Assembly (NCBI RefSeq): GCF_048773025.1
Contig: NC_133543.1
Span: 58,566,104 to 58,630,103 of the forward strand
Direction: 5' to 3'
DNA: 64,000 nucleotides
From: Camelus bactrianus
Lineage: Eukaryota; Chordata; Mammalia; Artiodactyla; Camelidae
This document shows, in pieces, positions 34,112-44,487 of this stretch (position 1 is its first letter; each line of letters opens with the position of its first letter). Below the pieces are notes generated by a model. It did not search any database, had not been told where the DNA came from, and saw nothing but the letters and a program-made list of their open reading frames with translations. A program made the position numbers and the translations under genes.

Positions 34112-34895
34112 CTGAAATAAAATGCGACAGCCGCCCATCAAAGTCTGTTACCTTTCCCTTGTCTCTACTAGCAAATTCACTAAGATTGTTTCCTCCAATA
34201 AAATGGGTCAGTGTAGGGTTCTCGCTGTCTCTCGACCTTAAAATGGGATTCCATAATTACACGATGCCATGAAATGATAGGACTTATTATTAAGAAATGT
34301 GTTTGTACACTAGCTGACTTCCAAAACAGTTCAGGCAATCAATGTACATGAGACAAGACATATTGATTTGCACTTGACTCTCTTTAGAGCAAAGCCTACA
34401 TGTTATTATGAATTACTCGGTATTTTTGCTCTACTTTAAGGTGCTAGAGACAATTTTTTGCAACCTGTTATCCAAACAACTGCAAAACTGAACAGTAACA
34501 TGCCCCAAGATGACAGTGCAAGCCGTCCCTATCAAAATTCAATCTTTGGAGTTCTCGTTGGTTTTAATAATTAGAACCTTGGAAACAAAATTTCCTTGTA
34601 GCATAGGCTAGGCTCCCAATTTTTTTTCGTGCTTAAACCAAAGACAGTCATAGTATAGCTGCTAATCAATCAAGAAAATAGTAGAAGAGATGGCTAATTT
34701 TTGTTAGGATCATAGACACAGAAAGAGAGTGTTTGCAAGGTCAATTAGGTCCTTTCCCCTAAACGTTTGAAATAGGTGTGGATCAATATAGCTCTAAAAA
34801 TTCAGAAAAGGAGACTCTTACTAGTATCTTTTAGGAAGTCATCTCAGAGTTTGGCCCCTCCTTCTATCAAGACTATTGTACCGTATTATACCAAC
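34112..34895 (-). other. Intron, 0.78 kb
   Basis: Nothing recognised. Confidence 0.6.
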
Positions 34896-35177
34896 CTAAG
34901 ACAGTCAGTGTGGCCATGTTCTCCCTCACTCCACCGTCATTCTTGATTTGGCAGATATACTTCCCAGCGTTAGCTGGTTCTGCTTTGGTAAACTGCAGAG
35001 TTGCAACATTTTCCACAAATGTAATTCTGGTGTTTTCACTTTCTCTAACCACTTCTTCCTTATCTTTAAGCCATTGGACAGAAATAGGCGGGGCGCCTTC
35101 TATGGTTGCTTGTAACTCAGCAGGCTCACCAGCTACAACCGTGAGGCTGTTCAGTTTGGAGACAAATCTTGGTGGTT
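34896..35177 (-). CDS. TTN: Tandem Ig domain I50 (ten-repeat 1, position 3)
   Basis: Starts EPPRFVSKLNSLTVVAGE; core VQWLKDKEEVV; F strand NAGKYICQIKNDGG. No B-strand Cys (AELQATIEG). 282 bp. Confidence 0.95.
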
Positions 35178-35304
35178 CTGAACAGAGAAAGATGGGTGGA
35201 GATTGTTGAAAAGATTGCCCAGATAATGGAAGAGAGAGAGAGGAAAAAAATAAGCATTTTGCACGTTCCTGCCATTTCTGCCACGTGTAGGAAGTAAGGC
35301 TTAC

Positions 35305-35583
35305 CTTTTAATTTTACAGTGCAAACGCAAGTATCACTTCCCACTTCATTCTGTGCTTTGCAGTGGTATTCACCAATATCTGAAGTGTCCACACTGAGGA
35401 TGTGAATACTTGCGTGGAAATTTTTGGATGCAATCTTGTATTTCTTGCTACTTCGGAGTTGCCGCTTATCTTTGTACCACACCACCTCAAATGGTGGTGT
35501 TCCCGCAAGTTCACATTCAAGAGTAACTTCAGTATTTTTAAGGGTTTCTACCACAGGAGGGAAGCTGCTAAAGACAGGTGGTT
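35305..35583 (-). CDS. TTN: Tandem Ig domain I49 (ten-repeat 1, position 2)
   Basis: Starts EPPVFSSFPPVVETLKNT; B-strand VTLECELAG; core VVWYKDKRQLR; F strand DIGEYHCKAQNEVG. 279 bp. Confidence 0.96.
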
Positions 35584-36587
35584 CTGTAAAAAATAAGAAT
35601 TCTTCATGAACTGGGCTGCTTCACTTAATAGAATGTTTTCACTTCTTTGCTTTTAAATCGGATGAAAGAGTCAAGATACTACAATAGGTCCAGCACGTTA
35701 GTGTTGAGGGATAAGAGCTTCAGAGAAGCCACAGACCCTACTGAGCAGTTCAACATTCTGTCTACTCTGCCTTGCTAATTTCTCTTGGACGGTGAAGACT
35801 GGTGCAAAATTGTAAAACAAAACAAAAACCAAATAAACCTCCCAAACCCAAGCATATGAATCAATATTATCAGCATGAGATGTGGAATCCTGACTTTAGG
35901 GATGGATTTTTTTGGTATATGCTTTAGAACTGGGACCTTTGGAAGTTATCACAATGTCTGTGATCTACGTCGTCCACTTCAACAAGTGGTTATTGCAATG
36001 GCTGCCTCACAACATGACAAACTTGGACTTTGTGACAAGGATTCTGGAAAATACTAGTACTATTTGCACTAAGGTACAGTGATAAAATTTCAAAAAACAG
36101 GAACTGATTCTTCAGAGAGAAAAAAACATATATAACTGTCCTGTTGTAAATGTAAAGTTAAAACCTGTATTGCTTGAACCTTATATACATGCAGTAAATA
36201 TTCCTTGTTTTTAATGATAAAGATTATAGTGAAGATGATGATATATTTATAAGCTGATTGAAGGCAAAATTAATTTTAAAATGCCCAGCTGGTTTTTTTC
36301 TGTGTGTTTCTGAGACATCAAATTTGAACTGCTCAGCTAATATACTGAGGTGATCAGAACTGTGGCATTGGAATCACAAGAAAAATATCCCAGAATGACT
36401 GGCTGCATGTAAGCAAATCTTAAGAAGAAAAAATTATCTAAAAAGGGAAATAATGCTAGTTTGAGAAAATATTCTGTGATCTCAAATGGAATCTAAAAGT
36501 GACAGTAAAAGAATGAAGAACTTTTGATACCCTGGGGAGAAGAAGGTGGGTTTCAGGTAAGGAGGAACAGAAGAAAGAGGTTTCTAC
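35584..36587 (-). other. Intron, 1.0 kb
   Basis: Nothing recognised. Confidence 0.6.
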
Positions 36588-36869
36588 CTTTTACTATAAC
36601 CTTGGTACTGCAGCTGGTGCTGCCAGCAGGATTCTGAGCCTCACAAATGAAGTCTGCACTGTCCTCAGTACCAAGATAGTTCATCTGTAAGACGGCCACT
36701 GAGTCAATGAAAGCCATTCTGTACTTATCGCTGGGTGGGAGCTCGTGTTCGTTTCTGTACCACACAACTCTGATTTCTGGGGATCCAGTTATCTTGCATT
36801 CAAGTCGTGCTGAGTCACCTGCTTTCACTATTTTGAATGCTTCTAATTTCTTTACAAACTTCGGTGGTT
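36588..36869 (-). CDS. TTN: Tandem Ig domain I48 (ten-repeat 1, position 1)
   Basis: Starts EPPKFVKKLEAFKIVKAG; B-strand ARLECKITG; core VVWYRNEHELP; F strand DSADFICEAQNPAG. 282 bp. Confidence 0.96.
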
Positions 36870-37098
36870 CTAGAGAGTGAAGAAAAGAGATTATGAGGCA
36901 GCAGAATAGATATAAATAACAAAGGTTCAATTAGGTAGTATGTAGGCAAGAAAAAAACATGAACAGTGCCTGGCAAACAGGGTGTACTGCATTAGGAAGA
37001 AGGGTACTTTCTTGGCTGGGTAGCTGCATTGTAAGAGATTACAGAACAGACCAGAGCCACAGGTCAGACAGAAACACAAAACAATCAAACTTGCACAC

Positions 37099-37377
37099 CT
37101 GTTACAAGCAACATTGTAGTGCAAGAGTCGCTACCAACATCGTTGGTAACTTGGCAAGTATACTGTCCAGTCTTGGAAGCATCCACCGAGTAGAGATTTA
37201 AGAAGCTAGTTGACCCTTCCAAGCCAATGAAACATTTAGGTCCAGAGGCAAGTTCCACATCATCCTTAAACCACTTTATTTTGAATGGTGGGGTTCCTTT
37301 TAGTACTGCTTTAAATTCCACTGTAGAATCAGGAACGGCTTGTTGTCGCTCAGGTTTCACTAGGAAGCTTGGTGGTT
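37099..37377 (-). CDS. TTN: Tandem Ig domain I47 (six-repeat 3, position 6)
   Basis: Starts EPPSFLVKPERQQAVPDS; core IKWFKDDVELA; F strand KTGQYTCQVTNDVG. No B-strand Cys (VEFKAVLKG). 279 bp. Confidence 0.96.
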
Positions 37378-37618
37378 CTACAGATTTTAAAAGAAATACA
37401 TATAATTAAAGTCCACATAGTTATTTTGATAGTTTTTCGGACGTATAAGAAAACATTACTGAAAAGAGGTAATGACCAAATATTTCTTGAACTCAATAAA
37501 CACGTATCTAAAGAAACAGAATTATTGAGACTTTCAGCTCTAGAGGATACCAAGAAAGAGTGCAGCATTTTACAAGTGATCACAAAGAAGAATCAGGACG
37601 AGGTAAAGAAATTCTAAC

Positions 37619-37906
37619 CTTTTACAGTTAAGATGCCACTGCATGCATCGTCCCCTGCAACATTTGTGACCCTGCATGTGTAATTCGCAGTATCTTCTAA
37701 TTCCAGGTTATTAACATCCAGCAACACAGTGTTCTCGTGACAGACAAGTCTGTATTTCGCACTTGTAGTTATTTCTTTTCCATCCTTAAACCACTGAGCA
37801 CTGATGGGAAGGGAGCCAGAAACCTTGCACTCCATATGAATGGAAGAGCCCAGGACTTTATCCATTTTGGTTAATTTTTTGGTGAACGATGGAGGAATAT
37901 CTTGAT
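37619..37906 (-). CDS. TTN: Tandem Ig domain I46 (six-repeat 3, position 5)
   Basis: Starts DQDIPPSFTKKLTKMDKV; B-strand IHMECKVSG; core AQWFKDGKEIT; F strand DTANYTCRVTNVAG. 288 bp. The 102-bp intron before it stays open in frame with the previous exon. Confidence 0.96.
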
Positions 37907-38008
37907 CTGCCCAAAGCAAATAGCAAAACACACGCATTAATATGCTGCCATTTGTGTACAAAGGACATAACACACATAAGGGAGGCTGACCGGGGCCAAG
38001 ACACAAAC

Positions 38009-38287
38009 CTAGCACTCTCAGGTAGGCGTCACAGCTGCTGCTTCCAAAGTCATTTTCCACCTTGAAAGTGTACTCTCCGCTGTCTTGCTTCATTACTGAC
38101 TGGATCCTAAAACTGGCCACGTTATTTTCAAAACTCATCGAAAAATACCTACTGGGCACAATTTGTTTCCCATCTTTAAGCCACTTCACTCTGAGTTCTG
38201 GCGTTCCGGCCACAACACACTCCAAAGTCACTGGGTCTTTCTCAGTGACATCAACGGATTTAGCTTTCTCTAGGATCTGAGCAGGCT
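38009..38287 (-). CDS. TTN: Tandem Ig domain I45 (six-repeat 3, position 4)
   Basis: Starts EPAQILEKAKSVDVTEKD; B-strand VTLECVVAG; core VKWLKDGKQIV; F strand DSGEYTFKVENDFG, with Phe in place of Cys. 279 bp. Confidence 0.96.
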
Positions 38288-38400
38288 CTGTAGTAAGAAT
38301 TAAAATGTGGATGAGTCTCAGTGATATTGCCACCGGAAATAGGGAACTGCTTATGAAATGGTCTCCACAGAATAACTTTGAAGGGGACTTGCTTACACAC

Positions 38401-38679
38401 CTTGTACTAAAAGGAAGGCGTAACACCTCTCAACGCCTGACTCGTTCTTGGCTTGACATGTGTATCTTCCGCTGTGCCCGTTATCCACAGATCTGACTTG
38501 AAGTGTGGCCACATTGTTCACAAATGAAACATGAACATTATCATCTTCGTCAAGAATCTGATCGTCCTTTAGCCAGGTGATAGAGATGGGAGGTGAGCCC
38601 GCCACCGTGCTCTGAAAGGTGGCAGAGCTTTTCAAAACAGTCGTGACATTTTCTATCTTCCTAACGAATGATGGCGGCT
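38401..38679 (-). CDS. TTN: Tandem Ig domain I44 (six-repeat 3, position 3)
   Basis: Starts EPPSFVRKIENVTTVLKS; core ITWLKDDQILD; F strand HSGRYTCQAKNESG. No B-strand Cys (ATFQSTVAG). 279 bp. Confidence 0.96.
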
Positions 38680-38796
38680 CTGTGATTAGACAGCGTGAAA
38701 AGAAGAGGTATATTTGAGCTCCTACCCATAACCATAAAACTAAAGAGCATTACAGAACTTCTATCCGGTAGCCGGCTGCCGGTGTGGCTCACTGAC

Positions 38797-39075
38797 CTTT
38801 CAGAGAGACTCGAGCGCTGCAAGAGCAGCTGCCACCCTCGTTGGACACAATGCACTGGTACTCGCCAGTGTCGGAAGGGTCACACTTGTTTATACTGAGA
38901 TTAAACACCGACACTCTGTCAGTCAGGGTATACTTTTTGCTGCTTCGAATCTCCCTGTTGTTCTTCAGCCACGTGACTTCAAACGGAGCCGTTCCCATAA
39001 CTTCACACTCCAGCTCCACATCACTGTCTCTGACTACTTCCGCGGGCCTCAGCTCCCTGATAAAGGTGGGAGGTT
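38797..39075 (-). CDS. TTN: Tandem Ig domain I43 (six-repeat 3, position 2)
   Basis: Starts EPPTFIRELRPAEVVRDS; B-strand VELECEVMG; core VTWLKNNREIR; F strand DTGEYQCIVSNEGG. 279 bp. Confidence 0.96.
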
Positions 39076-39175
39076 CTAAAGATTCAAAAGGAAGACAGAG
39101 AACAGCTTACTCAAGGGGAACTCTGAGTCCTAGCCAGCAGCACAGCCAGAAAGGAAAGGAGATCCAGGAACTGAC

Positions 39176-39457
39176 CTTTCACTTTTAATTCAATGCTGCA
39201 GCTTGCCGTGCCTGCGTCGTTACGAGCTTCACAGACATACGTCCCACTATTTTCTACCCTGGCATCAGAAATTTGGAAAGTGGCCAAACCATCGATGAAG
39301 GAAATGCCATGTTTCTTGATGGCTGTTATCTCATTCCCATCCAGGTACCAAGAAACTCTGATTTCTGGAGTGCCTGTGATTTGGCATTCAAATGTTGTTG
39401 ATTGTCCGTTCCTCAGCACCACCACTGGGCTGGGCTTCTTAATGAATTGAGGAGGTT
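39176..39457 (-). CDS. TTN: Tandem Ig domain I42 (six-repeat 3, position 1)
   Basis: Starts EPPQFIKKPSPVVVLRNG; B-strand TTFECQITG; core VSWYLDGNEIT; F strand NSGTYVCEARNDAG. 282 bp. Confidence 0.96.
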
Positions 39458-39600
39458 CTAAAGATGGGGAAAAATGTGTGACGTTGAAAGTTTTTTAAAT
39501 GGAAGGCCAATAAGCAAAATTGCCTTCTTAAGCCTCATCCCTTCCCCCACCCCAAGAAAATCAAGGCAAGCAAGACAGCGAAGAGATAGAGAAACCAGAC

Positions 39601-39879
39601 CTTTGACAAAGAGAGTGGCTTTACTGGCTGCTGTGCCAACATCGTTGCTTAACTGGCAAATGTAGGTCCCCGAATCGGCAGCTTTGGCTGAAAAGAGCTC
39701 TAGAACGGTGGAGGTGTCATCCTTCCAAACTGAGCGAGCTGCTCCCGAGTGCAGCTCTTTGTTGTCTTTAAACCACTTGATTGTCATGGGGGCAGTGCCA
39801 CCCACCAGCGCCTTTAACTGAACCCTTGTATTGGGATTCACATCTTGTGACTGTGGCTTTTCCATGAAGTAAGGGGGTT
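39601..39879 (-). CDS. TTN: Tandem Ig domain I41 (six-repeat 2, position 6)
   Basis: Starts EPPYFMEKPQSQDVNPNT; core IKWFKDNKELH; F strand DSGTYICQLSNDVG. No B-strand Cys (VQLKALVGG). 279 bp. Confidence 0.96.
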
Positions 39880-39992
39880 CTGGGGTGAAAGCAGCAGCAA
39901 AAGGAGAAAGGAAGGTTTATTTTACAACAGATCGACAAAGGTAAAGAACTAAGAAATGAGAGCAATAGGTTTTGGAGACAGAAATTGCCGAC

Positions 39993-40280
39993 CTTTGACT
40001 GTCAGACGGCCACTGCACTGGTTGTGGCCTGCCTTGTTAGTGGCAGAACAGGTGTAGGTCCCACTGTCTGCGCCTTCCAGCTGACTGATTTCCAAGAAAG
40101 CAGTGTTGTCATGAAAAGAGAATTTGTATTTTTCACTAGCTGTTATTTCCTGGTCATCTTTGAACCACTGGATGCTTATGGGATGTGACCCAGCCACTAT
40201 GCATTCTAAGTCAATAAAGGACCCTTTGATGCTGTCCATCTTCTTCAGCTTTTTGGTGAATGAGGGAGGTATGATAAGAT
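39993..40280 (-). CDS. TTN: Tandem Ig domain I40 (six-repeat 2, position 5)
   Basis: Starts DLIIPPSFTKKLKKMDSI; B-strand IDLECIVAG; core IQWFKDDQEIT; F strand DSGTYTCSATNKAG. 288 bp. Confidence 0.96.
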
Positions 40281-40406
40281 CTACGCAATGAAAAAGCAAA
40301 AAACCAAAATATTAGGTCAATCTACCCGTTTGTAGTTTCTCTAAAATTTTAAGAGATGAAGGAGCTAAAAATGCTCAGTTTCTCCCCATAGAAAAGCTGT
40401 ACCAAC

Positions 40407-40685
40407 CTAACACATTAATGCTAGCCTTGCAGCTGCTCCTCCCGACATCATTTTGGACTTCGAAAGTATATTCTCCACTATCTCTCTTTTCTGTAGAAAT
40501 AATCTTCAGTATAGAGACTGTCTCAGTGACACTAATTTTATATTTTTGGCCCAAGGTCAGTTCTTGACCATCTTTAAACCATTTGGCTGTAATCTCCTTG
40601 GTCCCTGAAAATTTAACCTGCAAAGTGGCTGGGTCTCCCTGGGTGACATCTATAGACACAGCCTCCTCGATGATGGTGGCAGGCT
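40407..40685 (-). CDS. TTN: Tandem Ig domain I39 (six-repeat 2, position 4)
   Basis: Starts EPATIIEEAVSIDVTQGD; core AKWFKDGQELT; F strand DSGEYTFEVQNDVG. Both core cysteines are missing (ATLQVKFSG in strand B, Phe in strand F). 279 bp. Confidence 0.96.
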
Positions 40686-40804
40686 CTGCAGAAAACAAAG
40701 GGAGAGGTATGGGTTGTCAACTGCTCTGCTGAAAAGCTTACATCTCTGTTTTTTGTTTTTGTTGTTTTTTGGCCGTTTCCCCACGGCAAACTTTCTGAAC
40801 CAAC

Positions 40805-41083
40805 CTTTCACTGAAAGTAATGCAGAACACCTTTGTATGCCTGCATCATTTTTGGCCTGACAGACATATTTCCCATCATGCTTGACTTCAATGCCACTGA
40901 GGTACAGACTGGCCACATTGTTCTCAAAGGTCATTCTTATGTTCTCATCTTCGGTGATTTCATCGTTGTCTTTTAACCAAGTCACCATGATGGGCAAGGA
41001 GCCCTTCAGCGTGGCCTGGAAGGCAGCCGTGCCTCCTCGGAGGGAGCTGGTGCTTTCAATCTTCTTTACAAAGGCTGGGGGTT
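40805..41083 (-). CDS. TTN: Tandem Ig domain I38 (six-repeat 2, position 3)
   Basis: Starts EPPAFVKKIESTSSLRGG; core VTWLKDNDEIT; F strand HDGKYVCQAKNDAG. No B-strand Cys (AAFQATLKG). 279 bp. Confidence 0.96.
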
Positions 41084-41141
41084 CTAGTGGAAGAATGAAT
41101 TCTCAATCAATGCTAGCTCTAGAGCAAAACTGGCTTTACCG

Positions 41142-41161
41142 AAAAAAAAAAAAAAAAAAAA
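41142..41161. repeat. A20 homopolymer run
   Basis: Twenty A on the plus strand, T20 in the transcript sense, about 60 nt upstream of the I38 exon acceptor. Such runs are length-variable. Confidence 0.9.
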
Positions 41162-41209
41162 GAGCTGACTCCGCAGAAAAGCCAGTCTGCCATGAGAACT
41201 GACACGAAC

Positions 41210-41488
41210 CTCTTAAAGTCACCCTGGCGCTGCAGGTGGCACTGCCCACCTCGTTGGTCACCCGACACTGGTACTCGCCCACGTCTGCGGCTACAAACTT
41301 GAGGATCTGCAGGCTCACCAGCTGGTCCTGAATGAAGGTTTTATACTTTCTACCACTTCGCAGTGTTGTATTGTCTTTGAACCAAGTGATCTCATAGGGA
41401 GGCGTGCCTGCCACCTCGGCCAGCAACATGACGTCATACTCCTTCAGCACTTCAAGGGGCTTGAATTCCTTGGTAAAGTAAGGTGACT
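41210..41488 (-). CDS. TTN: Tandem Ig domain I37 (six-repeat 2, position 2)
   Basis: Starts ESPYFTKEFKPLEVLKEY; core ITWFKDNTTLR; F strand DVGEYQCRVTNEVG. No B-strand Cys (VMLLAEVAG), unlike the other position-2 domains. 279 bp. Confidence 0.96.
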
Positions 41489-41583
41489 CTATAGTAGGAA
41501 AGGAGTTACTGTGAGTTAACGGGGAGGAGTCTGGGCTCTGAGCCACAACTCTGGGAACACAAGGGGATAACATGAACACAAAC

Positions 41584-41865
41584 CTTTGACTATTAAAATG
41601 CTACCACAGTGGTCACTGCCGGCCTCATTCTGAGCCTCACACATATATTCACCACTGTCTTCAACGGCAATATCTGTAAGTGTTAGAACCGCAGTGGACT
41701 CCACGAAAGACATTTTGTGTTTGCTGCTCTCCTTAATTTCCCTATCGTTCACGAACCATGTTATTTTAATTGGAGGGGTGCCCGTTACTTTGCAGGCTAG
41801 CTGGGTGGCATCTCCCTTCTTTAACAGCTGTGATGGCTCTAATTTTTCAATAAATGTGGCAGGTT
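41584..41865 (-). CDS. TTN: Tandem Ig domain I36 (six-repeat 2, position 1)
   Basis: Starts EPATFIEKLEPSQLLKKG; B-strand TQLACKVTG; core ITWFVNDREIK; F strand DSGEYMCEAQNEAG. 282 bp. Confidence 0.96.
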
Positions 41866-41954
41866 CTGTGGGAAGAAGGAAGTTGGTAAGAAACATGAGG
41901 AAGAGGAAAGAATTTATAATTGTAACACAAAGAGGTCAAGGAAACAATGCAAAC

Positions 41955-42233
41955 CTTTTACAAATAAGTTTGCACTGCACTCCATGGTTCCAGCCACGTT
42001 GCTGACTTTACAGGTATATGTGCCTGAATCAGAGGTCTTGACTACATAGAGTTCCAGGGAACTTTCAAAGACTTCTCTGGTGATATAGCAGCTTCCACCA
42101 GAAACCAGCTCTTTGTCACCCTTAAACCATTTGACTGTGAGAGGAGCAGACCCTTGGAAGGTGCTTTTCAGGGAAACGACTGAGCCAGGCAGAACATCCT
42201 TTGACGCAGGTTTGGTTACAAAACTGGGTGGTT
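41955..42233 (-). CDS. TTN: Tandem Ig domain I35 (six-repeat 1, position 6)
   Basis: Starts EPPSFVTKPASKDVLPGS; core VKWFKGDKELV; F strand DSGTYTCKVSNVAG. No B-strand Cys (VSLKSTFQG). 279 bp; no early Met in frame, so it is easy to miss. Confidence 0.95.
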
Positions 42234-42346
42234 CTAAAGAAGGGGTATAAGAAAGAATTTCAAAGAGTTAAGAGGTGCGATGGAAGGGAAGAGGCCTTAA
42301 TTTGAACGTGATCTATGTAAGAATGAAATGCAGCCCCCCAGCCAAC

Positions 42347-42634
42347 CTTGCACAATCAGGGCCCCGCTGCAGTCTTTGCTGCCCACGGAATTCGTGGCTC
42401 GGCAGGTAAAATTCCCTGCGTCGTTCACGTCTACTCTGCTTATCTCCAAAGAGGCCGTGCCTTCCACAAAGGCTATTCTGTATCTGTCAGAGGCAGCTAC
42501 TTCTTTACCGTCCTTAAACCAAGACACCCTCATGGGGAGGGAGCCAGCGATTTTGCAGTCCAGCCTGCAGGCACCGCTAACAATGCTATCCACATTGCGT
42601 AGGGGTTTGGTAAAAAACGGAGCAATGTCTCGAT
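42347..42634 (-). CDS. TTN: Tandem Ig domain I34 (six-repeat 1, position 5)
   Basis: Starts DRDIAPFFTKPLRNVDSI; B-strand CRLDCKIAG; core VSWFKDGKEVA; F strand DAGNFTCRATNSVG. 288 bp. Confidence 0.96.
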
Positions 42635-42752
42635 CTGTTTGTGGCACAAGAAGAGAAGAGAGAACAATGGGGGAAAGTGCTCAGTGATTTTCATTTTGGT
42701 CATTTGTTGGGTTTCAAAGGAATGGGTAGCCTAGGTTTCTAAAGATACTAAC

Positions 42753-43031
42753 CTAGTACAGTGAAAGTCGTCTCACAGGAGCTGCTGCCCACTTCATTGG
42801 AAATCTCAAATGTGTACTGGCCACTATCATGTAGTTCAGCCGAATAAAATTTGAGTTGGGCAACATTGTTTTTAAAACTTAGTCGATACTTCTTACTGGC
42901 AACCAAAGGTCTCCCATCTTTGTACCACTTGGGCTTAAGTTCTGGGGTGCCTGTGACGGTGTACTCCAGCGTGGCTGGGTCTCCTGCTGTCACCTGGATC
43001 AGTTCTGCTCTCTCAATGATTTTGGCAGGTT
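42753..43031 (-). CDS. TTN: Tandem Ig domain I33 (six-repeat 1, position 4)
   Basis: Starts EPAKIIERAELIQVTAGD; core PKWYKDGRPLV; F strand DSGQYTFEISNEVG. Both core cysteines are missing (ATLEYTVTG; Phe in strand F). 279 bp. Confidence 0.96.
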
Positions 43032-43128
43032 CTACAATGGTATTAAATAGTAAGAATTCCGAACTATGTGTTAAGGTTTCATTGTAAAAGGAAAGATCAA
43101 CTCAAAATTAAAATGCTCCCATACGAAC

Positions 43129-43407
43129 CTTTAACTATTAATTCCCCAACAGATGTTTGGCTTCCGGCTTCATTTTCAGCCAGGCATGTGTATTTGCCAC
43201 CAAAACTAATCTGCACATCAGGGATTATCAAGACCGCAACACCACTGGAAAAGCTCATTTTGATTTTTCCATCTTCTTTAATGATCTCTTGTCCTTTCAT
43301 CCAAGTGACAGAAATGGGTTCTGACCCTCTCACGGCAGCTTGTAAGGTAACGGTTTGTCCTGCTAGTGCAGTAAAGTCATCTACTTTCTTGACAAAGGTG
43401 GGTGGTT
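43129..43407 (-). CDS. TTN: Tandem Ig domain I32 (six-repeat 1, position 3)
   Basis: Starts EPPTFVKKVDDFTALAGQ; core VTWMKGQEIIK; F strand FGGKYTCLAENEAG. No B-strand Cys (VTLQAAVRG). 279 bp. Confidence 0.96.
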
Positions 43408-43817
43408 CTAGTTAAAGAGAGAGAGCGTACAAAACTTATCAAGTTCCAAACACTTCAACATCGTAAAAAAGAATTTCATTGAGGTTACAATGATCTACTC
43501 TGTAGTATTGGTCAATTAGAAGAAAAAAATAAAATTCAAGAGGAATTATAATTCCATCCAAGAGAAAGCATAGAAGATACATGGTTATCAAGCCAACAAA
43601 ATTGTTTATCATGCAATTCACTTTTGTTACTAGAAATTAAATATTGCACTAGCCTCCAGCTAAAGCCTGGGTGGTCCCTAGGGTCCCAGGTCACAACCAA
43701 AGGCAAAACATATTTTCAGGGATTAGGAGAAGAAAAAAAAGGACCAGTTTTCCTTCCACGGGTTAAAAAAGCGATTTTGACAATTTATTAAAGAGACCGC
43801 GCTTTTCGGGCACTAAC

Positions 43818-44096
43818 CTTTTAATAAGTGGGTTGCAATGCAGCCACACTTCCCAACTTCATTGGCAACAACGCACTCGTATTCCCCAACATCCGCACTA
43901 TTGAAAGAAAATATCTCCAGGGACACGAGAGACTTCTGAGAAAACAACCTGTACTTTTTGCTACTCCGAATTTGCTTCTTATCCTTGAACCAGCTAATCT
44001 CAAATGGTCCTGTGCCTGAGATTTCACACTGAAGGAGGGCGTTTGTTCCTCTCACTATATCTGCTGGCTCAAGAGTTTTGATGAAAGAAGGAGGTT
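43818..44096 (-). CDS. TTN: Tandem Ig domain I31 (six-repeat 1, position 2)
   Basis: Starts EPPSFIKTLEPADIVRGT; B-strand ALLQCEISG; core ISWFKDKKQIR; F strand DVGEYECVVANEVG. 279 bp. Confidence 0.96.
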
Positions 44097-44205
44097 CTAC
44101 AAAAGCACGAAAGCATTGTATAAGTGACGGGTGACAAGCAATGAAAAAGAACAGCTTTTCTCAGAAACACAAGAAACACAATGGACTGCGATGGAGTCAA
44201 CAAAC

Positions 44206-44487
44206 CTTTGATAACTATCTCAGCGCTGCAGCTGTCACTGCCCACGTCATTCACTGCTTCGCACGAGTAAGTGCCACTGTCTTCCACTTTGACATCCGTA
44301 ATATCGAGCACAGCCTCCGAATTGACAAAAGACATTCGGATTGTGTTACTCTCGGTAAGTTCTTTGTTATTTTTAAACCAAGTAACCTGGATCACAGGTG
44401 AGCCTTTCAGCTTACAGTGCAGGCGTGCTGATTCACCTGGGAGCATTAGGTAAGAGGGATCCACCTTCTTCACAAAGGATGGTGGCT
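44206..44487 (-). CDS. TTN: Tandem Ig domain I30 (six-repeat 1, position 1)
   Basis: Starts EPPSFVKKVDPSYLMLPG; B-strand ARLHCKLKG; core VTWFKNNKELT; F strand DSGTYSCEAVNDVG. 282 bp. Confidence 0.96.

Larger units (their letters stand above)
31431..36869 (-). repeat. TTN: Ten-domain Ig super-repeat 1 (I48-I57)
   Basis: First of three blocks sharing the exon-length series 282, 279, 282, 279, 288, 279, 279, 279, 288, 288. Positions 1-6 resemble the six-domain repeats upstream; positions 7-10 are extra domains found only in the ten-domain blocks. Confidence 0.93.
37099..39457 (-). repeat. TTN: Six-domain Ig super-repeat 3 (I42-I47)
   Basis: Six exons of 282, 279, 279, 279, 288, 279 bp, the same series as the two blocks before it. 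Position 5 has an IPPSF start with a D at the first residue; position 4 has a YTF motif in place of YTC. Confidence 0.93.
39601..41865 (-). repeat. TTN: Six-domain Ig super-repeat 2 (I36-I41)
   Basis: Exon series 282, 279, 279, 279, 288, 279 bp, packed into 2.3 kb with introns near 100-140 bp. Confidence 0.93.
41955..44487 (-). repeat. TTN: Six-domain Ig super-repeat 1 (I30-I35)
   Basis: First block of the variably spliced tandem-Ig array, with exon series 282, 279, 279, 279, 288, 279 bp. Confidence 0.93.
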
